NCBI GenBank assembly: GCA_030043435.1
Contig: JASHXR010000093.1
Span: 1 to 6,901, forward strand
Length of the DNA stretch: 6,901 nt
Direction: 5' to 3'
DNA from: Microcaldota archaeon
GTDB lineage: Archaea > Micrarchaeota > Micrarchaeia > Micrarchaeales > CABMGC01
Shown here piece by piece: positions 1 through 5,065 of the stretch. The notes beneath the pieces are model-generated. The model did no database searches, was not told the DNA's origin, and saw only the letters and a list, made by a program, of their open reading frames with translations. Within the stretch, counting starts at the first letter, position 1. Each line of letters opens with the position of its first letter. Made by a program: the position numbers and the translations under genes.

Positions 1-84
1 CCCGCTGAACTCTCCCAGCGTGTGTACCTTCCCGTCAGTGCCCTCGAGCCTGAAATCAGGCGCAGCGTCTCCTACATTCGGCAT
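1..84 (-). CDS. Peroxiredoxin (AhpC/TSA, Bcp-like), N-terminal fragment
   Basis: Reading the minus strand from the ATG at 84 to the window edge gives 28 residues beginning MPNVGDAAPDFRLEGTDGK and continuing VHTLGEFSG. This matches the start of the AhpC/TSA peroxiredoxins of the Bcp (thiol peroxidase) type: G-x-x-A-P-D-F, then a D-G-K turn and a strand ending in L-x-x-x-x-G. These cytosolic enzymes reduce hydrogen peroxide and organic peroxides with thioredoxin-like reductants. The peroxidatic cysteine (T-x-x-C motif) would lie just beyond the left edge, so activity cannot be judged here. A GGTGG run five bases before the ATG is a plausible Shine-Dalgarno site, and the palindromic TATA box at 113-126 is placed to give a leader of about 9 bases. 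The gene diverges from the repeat-protein/aSelBL operon. The family call is fairly safe despite the short fragment; a related thioredoxin-fold protein is the alternative. Confidence 0.8.
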   Translation of the reverse strand, partial: MPNVGDAAPDFRLEGTDGKVHTLGEFSG

Positions 85-112
85 AGTTACCACCAACCAG
101 ACTCTCCCCTAT

Positions 113-126
113 CTAATATATATTAG
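113..126. promoter_or_regulatory. Perfectly palindromic TATA box in the divergent region
   Basis: CTAATATATATTAG is its own reverse complement over 14 bases. Its centre is about 35 bases before the peroxiredoxin ATG at 84, so a TATA-to-start distance of 25-28 bases puts transcription at about 92-94 with a leader of roughly 9 bases. In the other direction it would start transcripts near 145, downstream of the ATGs at 129 and 135. Symmetry makes it possibly bidirectional. The rightward role is inference. Confidence 0.6.
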
Positions 127-209
127 TTATGCAGATGTTAGGGCATAAGCAGAAGGCAGCGATAAGAGGACAGTGGCAGCGAGGTGAGCGTATCTCCATT
201 CTTGATAGA

Positions 210-216
210 CTTAAAG
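210..216 (+). promoter_or_regulatory. Weak TATA-like element before the GTG at 237
   Basis: CTTAAAG is centred 24 bases before the GTG at 237, the same geometry as the TATA box and GTG at 5066. It could drive a leaderless transcript of the repeat-protein gene. The match to the archaeal TATA consensus is short, and no clear purine-rich BRE precedes it, so this is only a candidate. The alternative is a longer transcript from the palindrome at 113-126. Confidence 0.22.
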
Positions 217-236
217 GGAGGGACAGGGCAACTGCA

Positions 237-866
237 GTGACCATAACCAGCATAAACCTGAAGTTCATGGGCGAGACCCATAGCATCGGCGGCAAGAAGG
301 TCGACAGCAGGGTCTTCGAGCTGAGCATACCGTTCCAGAACAAGATAGGGAGCGACCTGCTGCCCGACAACCTGAAGGGCCCGGGCCTCTCGCTCGCGAA
401 GATAGAGGTCTCGCAGCCGTTCAGGCTCGTCTCCTCGGCGCCTGGCCTGCCTCTCGACGTAGACTACATGTCGAAAGTAGTGTTCAAGCTGAGGATAGAG
501 GCGCCTGAGGTGACGTACGAGGGTCCGCTGACGATAAACTTCGGCAACGAGCAGAAGGAGACCGTGAATATAAACATAAGCAGGATGGCGCTCATGGCGA
601 ATGGGAGCAGCATAGAGCTGGAGGACTCGGGCATGGCAGCCACTATGCAGAAGGGCCAGATCTTCAAGAGGAGCGTGCAGCTCTACAAGGTCCTCAGGTA
701 CCGCGACCAGGTCGGAGGGATAGCGGTCTCGCAGCCGTTCGAGCTGGTCAGCACCGACCCGAAGGTGCCGTTCGCCCTGGACAAGAAGGACAGCTTCATA
801 GTGGGGCTCTACATAAAGGCGCCGTCCTTCAGCTACTCCGGAGCTCTCGACGTGACATTCAGGTAG
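237..866 (+). CDS. Unrecognised protein of two tandem beta-rich domains
   Basis: Family not recognised. From the GTG at 237 the product is 209 residues with no signal peptide or membrane helix, so probably cytosolic. It consists of two copies of one domain of about 100 residues (roughly 1-104 and 109-209). The best-matching part, residues 55-103 against 161-208, shares VSQPF-x-LVS, later AP-x-x-x-Y-x-G-x-L and a final F, about 40% identical by eye. Alternating hydrophobic residues suggest a beta-sandwich. The open frame extends up to ATGs at 129 and 135, but the GTG was preferred for three reasons: the first repeat starts exactly there (TITSINLKFMG against NINISRMALMANG), the ATGs sit upstream of where a transcript from the TATA box at 113-126 would start, and codons before 237 (TTA, CGT, CGA, CAT) are unlike those after. 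The stop lies 8 bases before the aSelBL start, so the two are almost surely co-transcribed. No function is proposed. Confidence 0.75.
   Translation: MTITSINLKFMGETHSIGGKKVDSRVFELSIPFQNKIGSDLLPDNLKGPGLSLAKIEVSQPFRLVSSAPGLPLDVDYMSKVVFKLRIEAPEVTYEGPLTINFGNEQKETVNINISRMALMANGSSIELEDSGMAATMQKGQIFKRSVQLYKVLRYRDQVGGIAVSQPFELVSTDPKVPFALDKKDSFIVGLYIKAPSFSYSGALDVTFR
407..422 (+). repeat. 16-base direct repeat from the internal domain duplication (copy 1)
   Basis: GGTCTCGCAGCCGTTC occurs here and again at 725-740, exactly 318 bases (106 codons) apart and in the same frame. Both encode the V-S-Q-P-F core of the duplicated domain. This is a trace of intragenic duplication or of strong constraint on this segment, not a mobile element. 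Confidence 0.75.
725..740 (+). repeat. 16-base direct repeat from the internal domain duplication (copy 2)
   Basis: Second copy of the element at 407-422, identical over 16 bases and coding for the same V-S-Q-P-F residues in the second domain. The flanking codons have diverged, so the duplication is old while this core stayed fixed. Confidence 0.75.
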
Positions 867-874
867 GCGATCGC

Positions 875-1768
875 ATGAACCGCGTAATCTCAGTGCCGCT
901 GGATGCGGAGCTGGCCTCGTTCATAGGCAAGAAGGGCTCAGCGAACGGCATAACCTTCTACGACAGGAGGATGGGCGGCGATGTCATAGTCGCGCTGTAT
1001 CCAACCAGCGCAGCGGATAAGCCTTACGGGATTGCGGAGTCGATGCTGGTCGCCGACCTTATCGTGATAAGCACAGCCAATGTGGGCAGGGAGTTCGGAG
1101 AGGCGCTCGTCGCAGCGTCGCTCGTCGGGAAGAAGGTCTTCCTCACGAACGACAACGACGTCGGCAGGTTCCTCTCCGGGGGCCTGCTCGCCGACTACGA
1201 GATAGTCGGAAGGGAGGAGCTGCTCGACAAGGTGGTGGCGTACAGGGCCGGGAGGAAGGAGGGGATGGTGCGCGTCGACGTCGATAAGGCCTTCCCTGTC
1301 ACAGGCATAGGCACCGTGGCGCTGGGAGTCGTGGCGTCAGGCACGGTGAGGGTCCACGACACGCTCTACCACAACTCCGGGAAGAGCATAACCGTGAGGT
1401 CGATGCAGAGCCAGGACATAGACATAAAGGAGGCGCAGCCAGGCACCAGGGTGGGGCTCGCGATCAAGGGCATGGAGCACGACGAGATAGAGAAGGGCGA
1501 CGTCTTCGCATCCACGCGCGTGCCCAACGTCACCGGGGTGCGCGCCTCGCTGAAGCTGAGCGCCATGGCGAACGAGATGATCGGGAGCGGCTCGCAGTAC
1601 CTGCTGGTATCTTCCTTCTCGCACGCCAACGCGACTGTGAGCCCTGGCGACGAGGCCCAGATCACGCTGGAGAAGCCGATGCCGCTTATGGCCGGGGACA
1701 GAATACTCCTCATGAGGCGCCTGGCGCCGAGGATCTTCGCCTCCGGAGTGGTGACACAGGCATTATAA
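875..1768 (+). CDS. aSelBL: SelB/EF1A-like pseudo-translational GTPase
   Basis: The 297-residue product has the three-domain plan of EF-Tu, EF1A and SelB. Residues about 135-212 are a typical domain II beta-barrel: FPVTGIGTVALGVVASG, then VRSMQ, then PGTRVGLAIKG and EKGDVFAS. Residues about 218-297 form domain III (GDEAQITLEKPMPLMAGDR and a final strand). The first 125 residues occupy the G-domain position but lack the P-loop GHVDHGKT, the DTPGH switch and NKxD; only TNDND at 91-95 recalls the last. The segment IGKKGSANGITFYDRR (17-32) and GEALVAA (75-81) recall the aSelBL family described in archaea, SelB-like proteins without canonical GTP-binding residues. Family members are thought to be translation-related, but no reaction is established. 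It starts 8 bases after the duplicated-domain gene and is probably translated from the same mRNA. The ATG is the only sensible start, with AGGT at 861-864 a weak ribosome-binding candidate. It is very unlikely to be a working elongation GTPase. Confidence 0.82.
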   Translation: MNRVISVPLDAELASFIGKKGSANGITFYDRRMGGDVIVALYPTSAADKPYGIAESMLVADLIVISTANVGREFGEALVAASLVGKKVFLTNDNDVGRFLSGGLLADYEIVGREELLDKVVAYRAGRKEGMVRVDVDKAFPVTGIGTVALGVVASGTVRVHDTLYHNSGKSITVRSMQSQDIDIKEAQPGTRVGLAIKGMEHDEIEKGDVFASTRVPNVTGVRASLKLSAMANEMIGSGSQYLLVSSFSHANATVSPGDEAQITLEKPMPLMAGDRILLMRRLAPRIFASGVVTQAL

Positions 1769-1835
1769 TGAGTAGGCTAGCGCCATCTCTTTGTCAACAA
1801 CGAGGCAGACGCGGCGCTCAAGCCTCTGGGTGCAG

Positions 1836-2393
1836 TCACGCATCCCAGATCTTCCAGAACTGCTTTTTGAGCTCCAGTATCGTCCTTGGGTCATAGACAG
1901 TTTCCATGTGCTCTATGTTGGAGTGCATGCCATTGTACGTCAGGTTAGCCGAGCCGGTTATGGCCATCCTCTCCGAGATGTACATCTTCGCGTGCACGAA
2001 CCTCCCCGGCACCTTCAGCCTTATGCGGTTGCCACTGAAGTGCTTGAACACGGCTATGCGCGCGAGCACTGCGAGCACAGCCAGTACGGCTATGCCGGGC
2101 GAGAGGAGGGAGAGCGCGAAGAGGATGCACAAGATGACAACGACTGAGGCTGCGAAGACCGCGACGCTGGCCCACGACCCCCTCGACTCGAGTATCCTCC
2201 TGGCATTGCCTTTCATCGAAGAGGAGAGGATGTAGAACCTCTTCCTGCCCGCATGCCTCCTTATCAGCGCGGCGTAGTAGTTGTCTATGTATGGGGAGAC
2301 TATGTATATCTCCCTGCCCCGCCTTATGAGCTGCTCTACCTGGGCATGGCTCCCTGCGCCTGTGCTGTATCGGTTCCCTCTCCAGAACGGCAT
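1836..2393 (-). CDS. Membrane-anchored phospholipase D-like protein, single HKD motif
   Basis: The 185-residue product begins with a PLD-type half-domain (REIYIVSPYIDNYYAALI, residues 27-44, then a strand RKRFYILSS). Two hydrophobic helices follow (about 73-96 and 99-117), joined by a tight LSPG turn, a membrane hairpin. The catalytic segment comes last: HAKMYISERMAITGSANLT (134-152), then NGMHSNIEHMETV. His134, Lys136 and GSAN are intact, but the usual Asp of HxKx4D is Glu141 and the spacing to GSxN is one residue short. Single-HKD members such as the bacterial nuclease Nuc and mitochondrial PLD6 dimerise to build the active site; phosphodiesterase action on DNA, RNA or lipid cannot be told apart here. 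The ATG at 2393 lies about 28 bases from the centre of the TATA box at 2417-2425, so the mRNA is probably leaderless. It is convergent with aSelBL (67-base gap) and divergent from the ferritin-VIT gene. The PLD call is safe; the substrate is unknown. Confidence 0.82.
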   Translation of the reverse strand: MPFWRGNRYSTGAGSHAQVEQLIRRGREIYIVSPYIDNYYAALIRRHAGRKRFYILSSSMKGNARRILESRGSWASVAVFAASVVVILCILFALSLLSPGIAVLAVLAVLARIAVFKHFSGNRIRLKVPGRFVHAKMYISERMAITGSANLTYNGMHSNIEHMETVYDPRTILELKKQFWKIWDA

Positions 2394-2416
2394 GCGGTTA
2401 TTAAAGCCAGCTCATG

Positions 2417-2425
2417 AATATAAAT
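2417..2425. promoter_or_regulatory. Shared divergent TATA box, PLD-like / ferritin-VIT genes
   Basis: AATATAAAT on the plus strand reads ATTTATATT on the minus strand. The centre at 2421 is 28 bases from the PLD-like ATG at 2393 (leaderless) and 37 bases from the ferritin-VIT ATG at 2458, giving a leader of about 10 bases there. It is the only AT-rich element centrally placed in the 64-base gap, so both genes probably compete for one TBP site. Orientation favours the minus strand, where the match to TTTATAT is better. Confidence 0.6.
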
Positions 2426-2432
2426 CGGTAGA

Positions 2433-2448
2433 CCCGGCATGCGCCGGG
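2433..2448. promoter_or_regulatory. Inverted repeat, candidate operator or 5' hairpin
   Basis: CCCGGC, a 4-base loop ATGC, then GCCGGG: a perfect 6-base-pair stem. It lies between the shared TATA box and the ferritin-VIT start, covering about -15 to +1 of the predicted plus-strand transcript. A regulator bound here could block plus-strand initiation, for example a metal-responsive repressor of the DtxR type, which fits an iron exporter; that is inference. GC-rich DNA can give such stems by chance. Confidence 0.35.
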
Positions 2449-2457
2449 CATGGCCTG

Positions 2458-3420
2458 ATGGGAATGGAGCGCGGAGAGAAGGAGAAGCTGAGGATGGAGA
2501 AGTACTTCTTCATGGTCGAGTCGCTGCAGTACAGCCTCTACAAGGAGCTCGCGAAGAGGGAGAGGAACGGCAACCTCAGGAAGCTGCTCCTGAAGCTTGT
2601 GGAGACCGAGGAGCGCCATGTCTCAGTGTGGAGGGGCGCGGTGATGGAGCACCAGCGCGACGAGCCAAGGCCGTCGTTCCTGGTCTCGGTGCAGGTGGTC
2701 TTCTATCTGGCTCTGCGCTCCGCCTTCGGGGTAGCCTTCGTGACCAGGCTGCTGGAGAAGGACGAGTCAAGGGTGCTCGGCGAGTACGTGGAGGCGCTGA
2801 AGCGCATAAGGTTTTCGGCGAGGGAGAGGGCTGCGGTGAAGCGCATAATAGACGACGAGCAGGTGCACGAGGACGAGCTCGCAGAGGAGATGCGCGTATA
2901 CGAGGGCGAGGCCAACTACCTCCGCTCCATAGTATACGGGCTCAACGACGGGCTCGTGGAACTCCTCGCCGTGGTGGTAGGCCTCGCTGTCATCGCGACC
3001 TCGCCGATAGTGGTAGTGGTCGGCGGGCTCGTGGTGGGGATATCTGGCACGCTCTCGATGGGCGGAGGCGCATACCTCTCCTCGAAGGCTGAGGCCATCA
3101 CCGAGGCGAGCGAGGGTAGGACGCAGTCAGGCAGGCCACGTCCGAGGAGGGAGGCGCTCTACACAGGAGTGTACTACTTCATAGGCGCGCTTATCTCTAT
3201 CCTTCCCTTTGGGCTGGGCCTCAGCGGGCCTGCCGGCATAATCGCGGCAGTGGTGCTCGTGGCAGTGGCGCTTACAATAGCCTCAGTAGTGATAGCGGTG
3301 ATAAGCAAGACGAGCATAAAGAGGAGAGTAGCAGAGATGCTCACAATCTCGCTGACTGCGGCAGCGATAACCATCATGCTGGGCTACGTCATAAGGACCT
3401 TCTTCGGGATAACGATATAG
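2458..3420 (+). CDS. Ferritin-like/VIT1 fusion, probable Fe/Mn exporter (MbfA-like)
   Basis: The 320-residue protein joins two domains. Residues 12-155 form a rubrerythrin/ferritin-like four-helix bundle with metal ligands in the expected order: Glu21, Glu51 with His54 (EERH), Glu100, Glu134 with His137 (EQVH). Residues 157-320 are a VIT1/CCC1 transporter with five membrane helices, showing YGLNDGLVELLAVVVGLA, then SGTLSMGGGAYLSSKAE and a YFIGALISILPF helix. Bacterial MbfA has this layout and exports iron under iron and peroxide stress; the same role, moving Fe(II) or Mn(II) out of the cytoplasm, is inferred. The ferritin part probably oxidises or senses the metal. The frame is open up to 2281, but that stretch overlaps the PLD-like gene and the promoter; ATG 2458 follows the TATA box at 2417-2425, and ATG 2464 is an equal alternative. 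The motif usually written GEY or GEF is GAY here. It heads a probable operon with lemA, 40 bases downstream without a TATA box. Confidence 0.88.
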   Translation: MGMERGEKEKLRMEKYFFMVESLQYSLYKELAKRERNGNLRKLLLKLVETEERHVSVWRGAVMEHQRDEPRPSFLVSVQVVFYLALRSAFGVAFVTRLLEKDESRVLGEYVEALKRIRFSARERAAVKRIIDDEQVHEDELAEEMRVYEGEANYLRSIVYGLNDGLVELLAVVVGLAVIATSPIVVVVGGLVVGISGTLSMGGGAYLSSKAEAITEASEGRTQSGRPRPRREALYTGVYYFIGALISILPFGLGLSGPAGIIAAVVLVAVALTIASVVIAVISKTSIKRRVAEMLTISLTAAAITIMLGYVIRTFFGITI

Positions 3421-3460
3421 GCATCTGTGACCGACCTGGGGCAGCAGTGAGGCGCTCGAT

Positions 3461-4030
3461 ATGATATCAATTCTGGAGGTCGTGGCCGGCTTTGTGGCGC
3501 TGATGATAGCCATAGCGGTCATAGTCGTATACAACTCGATGGTAGTCCTTAGGAACAACATCTCCGCGGCCTCAGCCGACATAGACGTGCTACTGGAGAA
3601 GAGGCACGACCTGATAGGCAGCCTGGTGGATACGGTCAGGGGCTATGCGGCGTACGAGAAGGGCGTGCTTACACGGATAACGCAGCTCAGGACCTCGTGG
3701 AGCCAGGCGGAGGATAGGGATATCAACGAGAAGATGGAGGCCTCGAACCAGATCTCGGCTGCGCTGAAGACAGTATTCGCAGTCTCGGAGAACTACCCAG
3801 ACCTGAAGGCGGACCAGACCTTCATGGAGCTGCAGAGGCAGATAACCGAGATAGAGAACCAGATCGCGGACAGGAGGGAGTTCTACAACGACTCTGTAAA
3901 AGATTTTAATATAATGATACAGCAGGTGCCGTACAGATTCCTGGCCGAGGCTCTCAAGTACCAGAAGATGACCTTCCTCCAGGTCCCGGACAGTGAGAAG
4001 GGTCCGGTTGGCGTGGCTGTAGATGCATAG
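3461..4030 (+). CDS. lemA: LemA family membrane protein
   Basis: The 189-residue product is a typical LemA protein in length and motifs. A single N-terminal membrane helix (residues 3-24) is followed by YNSMVVLRN, then DVLLEKRHDLIGSLVDTVRG (42-61) with YAAYEKGVL, ENYPDLKA (110-117), IENQIADRR and FYNDSVKDFN (141-150). The soluble part folds as a helical bundle facing one side of the membrane. The biochemical role of LemA is unknown; it is widespread in bacteria and some archaea and often sits beside GIDE- or TPM-domain genes, as here. The ATG at 3461 is the only good start: in-frame codons just upstream are not starts, and GAGG at 3449-3452 (8-base spacing) is a fair ribosome-binding site. 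No TATA box occurs in the 40 bases before it, so it is read with the ferritin-VIT gene. The family call is firm. Confidence 0.93.
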   Translation: MISILEVVAGFVALMIAIAVIVVYNSMVVLRNNISAASADIDVLLEKRHDLIGSLVDTVRGYAAYEKGVLTRITQLRTSWSQAEDRDINEKMEASNQISAALKTVFAVSENYPDLKADQTFMELQRQITEIENQIADRREFYNDSVKDFNIMIQQVPYRFLAEALKYQKMTFLQVPDSEKGPVGVAVDA

Positions 4031-4038
4031 GCGTTCCG

Positions 4039-5013
4039 ATGCCGATAAATATATATGCCATGAACCTGGACGAGGAGGACTTTCCCGTGCCTGCACCTGG
4101 CGGGCGAAAGGCGCGCACCAGAAGGATGTACGGCAGGATCTATTATGCCTTCGTAGCCCTGGCCGTGGGCCTTCTCGCGGCGTTGTTCACGCTGAATGTC
4201 TTCGTGCTCTTGGCCGGCCTCCTCACGACCCTGTGCATCGCCGCATATCTCGGGTTCCAAGCACTGGGCGAGTACCAGGTCTTCAACAACACGCCGGTGT
4301 CGAAGATTGACGGGGCGATAGACGGGCTCTGCGAGATACAGGCGCGCTTCGAACCCGAGGCCGGAACGCCAGAGACGAACCCTGTGACAGGAGAGCCGTG
4401 CCTCTGTTATAGACTGGAGCTCCATTACAAGACCGGAGGGAAGAACTCGGTTGACTACGTGGAATGGAGCCACGAAGCCGGGACCAGGTGCATACTTGAC
4501 GACGGGACAGGGTACATGTACGGAGACTATCGCGATGCGGAAGTCGGATACTGCGAGAACATCTACCCTATCCATGACAGGAAGTGGCTTGACCTCAAGA
4601 GGAAGGGCGAGATAATGGACCTTATGGACAGCACAACGCCTGACGGCAGGCTCGACCTCCAGAGGTTCTCAAGCACGATAAATATAGACTCATCGATAGG
4701 AAACGAGCCGTCGCTGAAAAGCACCTCGATGACGAGGCATCTGGCGCCTGGCGGCTTCTACCTCCTGGTGCAGTACATGCCGGCGAAGATACCGTACGTC
4801 GTCATGTCCGGGATAACCGACACTGGAAAGAGCTACAACGGAAAGCCGCTCAAGCTCGTCTCTGCTGACGCGAGGAACAGGGTCTTCACAATCCTTCCGG
4901 AGTCGAAGGAGAGGGCAGTAAGCAAGCTTAGGAACTATTCTATCCTTAACCTCGGCTTTGCAGTACTCTGTCTCACCCTGGTGATGCTCGTTGTGGAGTA
5001 CGCTATAGCATGA
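4039..5013 (+). CDS. GIDE-domain membrane protein (MUL1/GIDE-like, no RING)
   Basis: The 324-residue protein has a short acidic then basic cytoplasmic leader, two adjacent membrane helices (about 34-52 and 53-74), a large soluble domain, and a final membrane helix (about 301-322). The soluble start, NTPVSKIDGAIDGLCEIQAR (84-103), then NPVTGEPCLCYRLEL (114-128), and CILDDGTGYMYGDYRDAEV (151-169) match the GIDE domain (PF12483 type), known from mitochondrial MUL1/GIDE ligases and from prokaryotic proteins lacking RING that are often encoded beside LemA. A role as membrane partner of LemA is inferred from that association; no enzymatic function is established. The ATG at 4039 lies 8 bases after the lemA stop, with no clear Shine-Dalgarno site; the in-frame ATG at 4060 (M8) is the alternative. 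Cysteines at 98, 121, 123, 151 and 172 fall within the GIDE region and could bind metal or form disulfides. Confidence 0.8.
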   Translation: MPINIYAMNLDEEDFPVPAPGGRKARTRRMYGRIYYAFVALAVGLLAALFTLNVFVLLAGLLTTLCIAAYLGFQALGEYQVFNNTPVSKIDGAIDGLCEIQARFEPEAGTPETNPVTGEPCLCYRLELHYKTGGKNSVDYVEWSHEAGTRCILDDGTGYMYGDYRDAEVGYCENIYPIHDRKWLDLKRKGEIMDLMDSTTPDGRLDLQRFSSTINIDSSIGNEPSLKSTSMTRHLAPGGFYLLVQYMPAKIPYVVMSGITDTGKSYNGKPLKLVSADARNRVFTILPESKERAVSKLRNYSILNLGFAVLCLTLVMLVVEYAIA

Positions 5014-5034
5014 CGGCACGCGCCCCTCCAGGAA

Positions 5035-5046
5035 ATATTTAAATAG
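5035..5046 (+). promoter_or_regulatory. TATA box for the unknown gene at 5066
   Basis: ATATTTAAATAG carries a good archaeal TATA core, TTTAAATA at 5038-5045, preceded by GGAAA, a plausible BRE. Its centre lies about 25 bases before the GTG at 5066, predicting transcription starting at or next to that codon. It lies 20 bases after the GIDE gene stop and so separates this gene from the upstream cluster. Confidence 0.65.
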
Positions 5047-5065
5047 CTGAGGCGAGTCTTAGAAC

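Noticed and set aside
1769..1835. Terminator between the convergent aSelBL and PLD-like genes
   Set aside because: Only a short CTCTTTG and no T-tract or stable stem on either strand; no terminator could be supported. The same holds for 5813-5847.
1791..2235. Two plus-strand open frames opposite the PLD-like gene
   Set aside because: The minus strand has the HAK...GSAN motif and a leaderless promoter. The plus frames have no recognisable features.
2281..2457. A 59-residue N-terminal extension of the ferritin-VIT frame
   Set aside because: It runs through the PLD-like gene and the shared TATA box, and the ferritin domain is complete without it.
4044..4056. AT-rich GATAAATATATAT as a promoter for the GIDE gene
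   Set aside because: It lies inside the first codons (I-N-I-Y); a transcript from it would begin after both candidate start codons. A similar string at 4678-4687 is also inside the coding region.
3883..4575. A 230-residue minus-strand open frame opposite lemA and the GIDE gene
   Set aside because: Both opposing genes have clear family motifs; this frame shows none and has no promoter.
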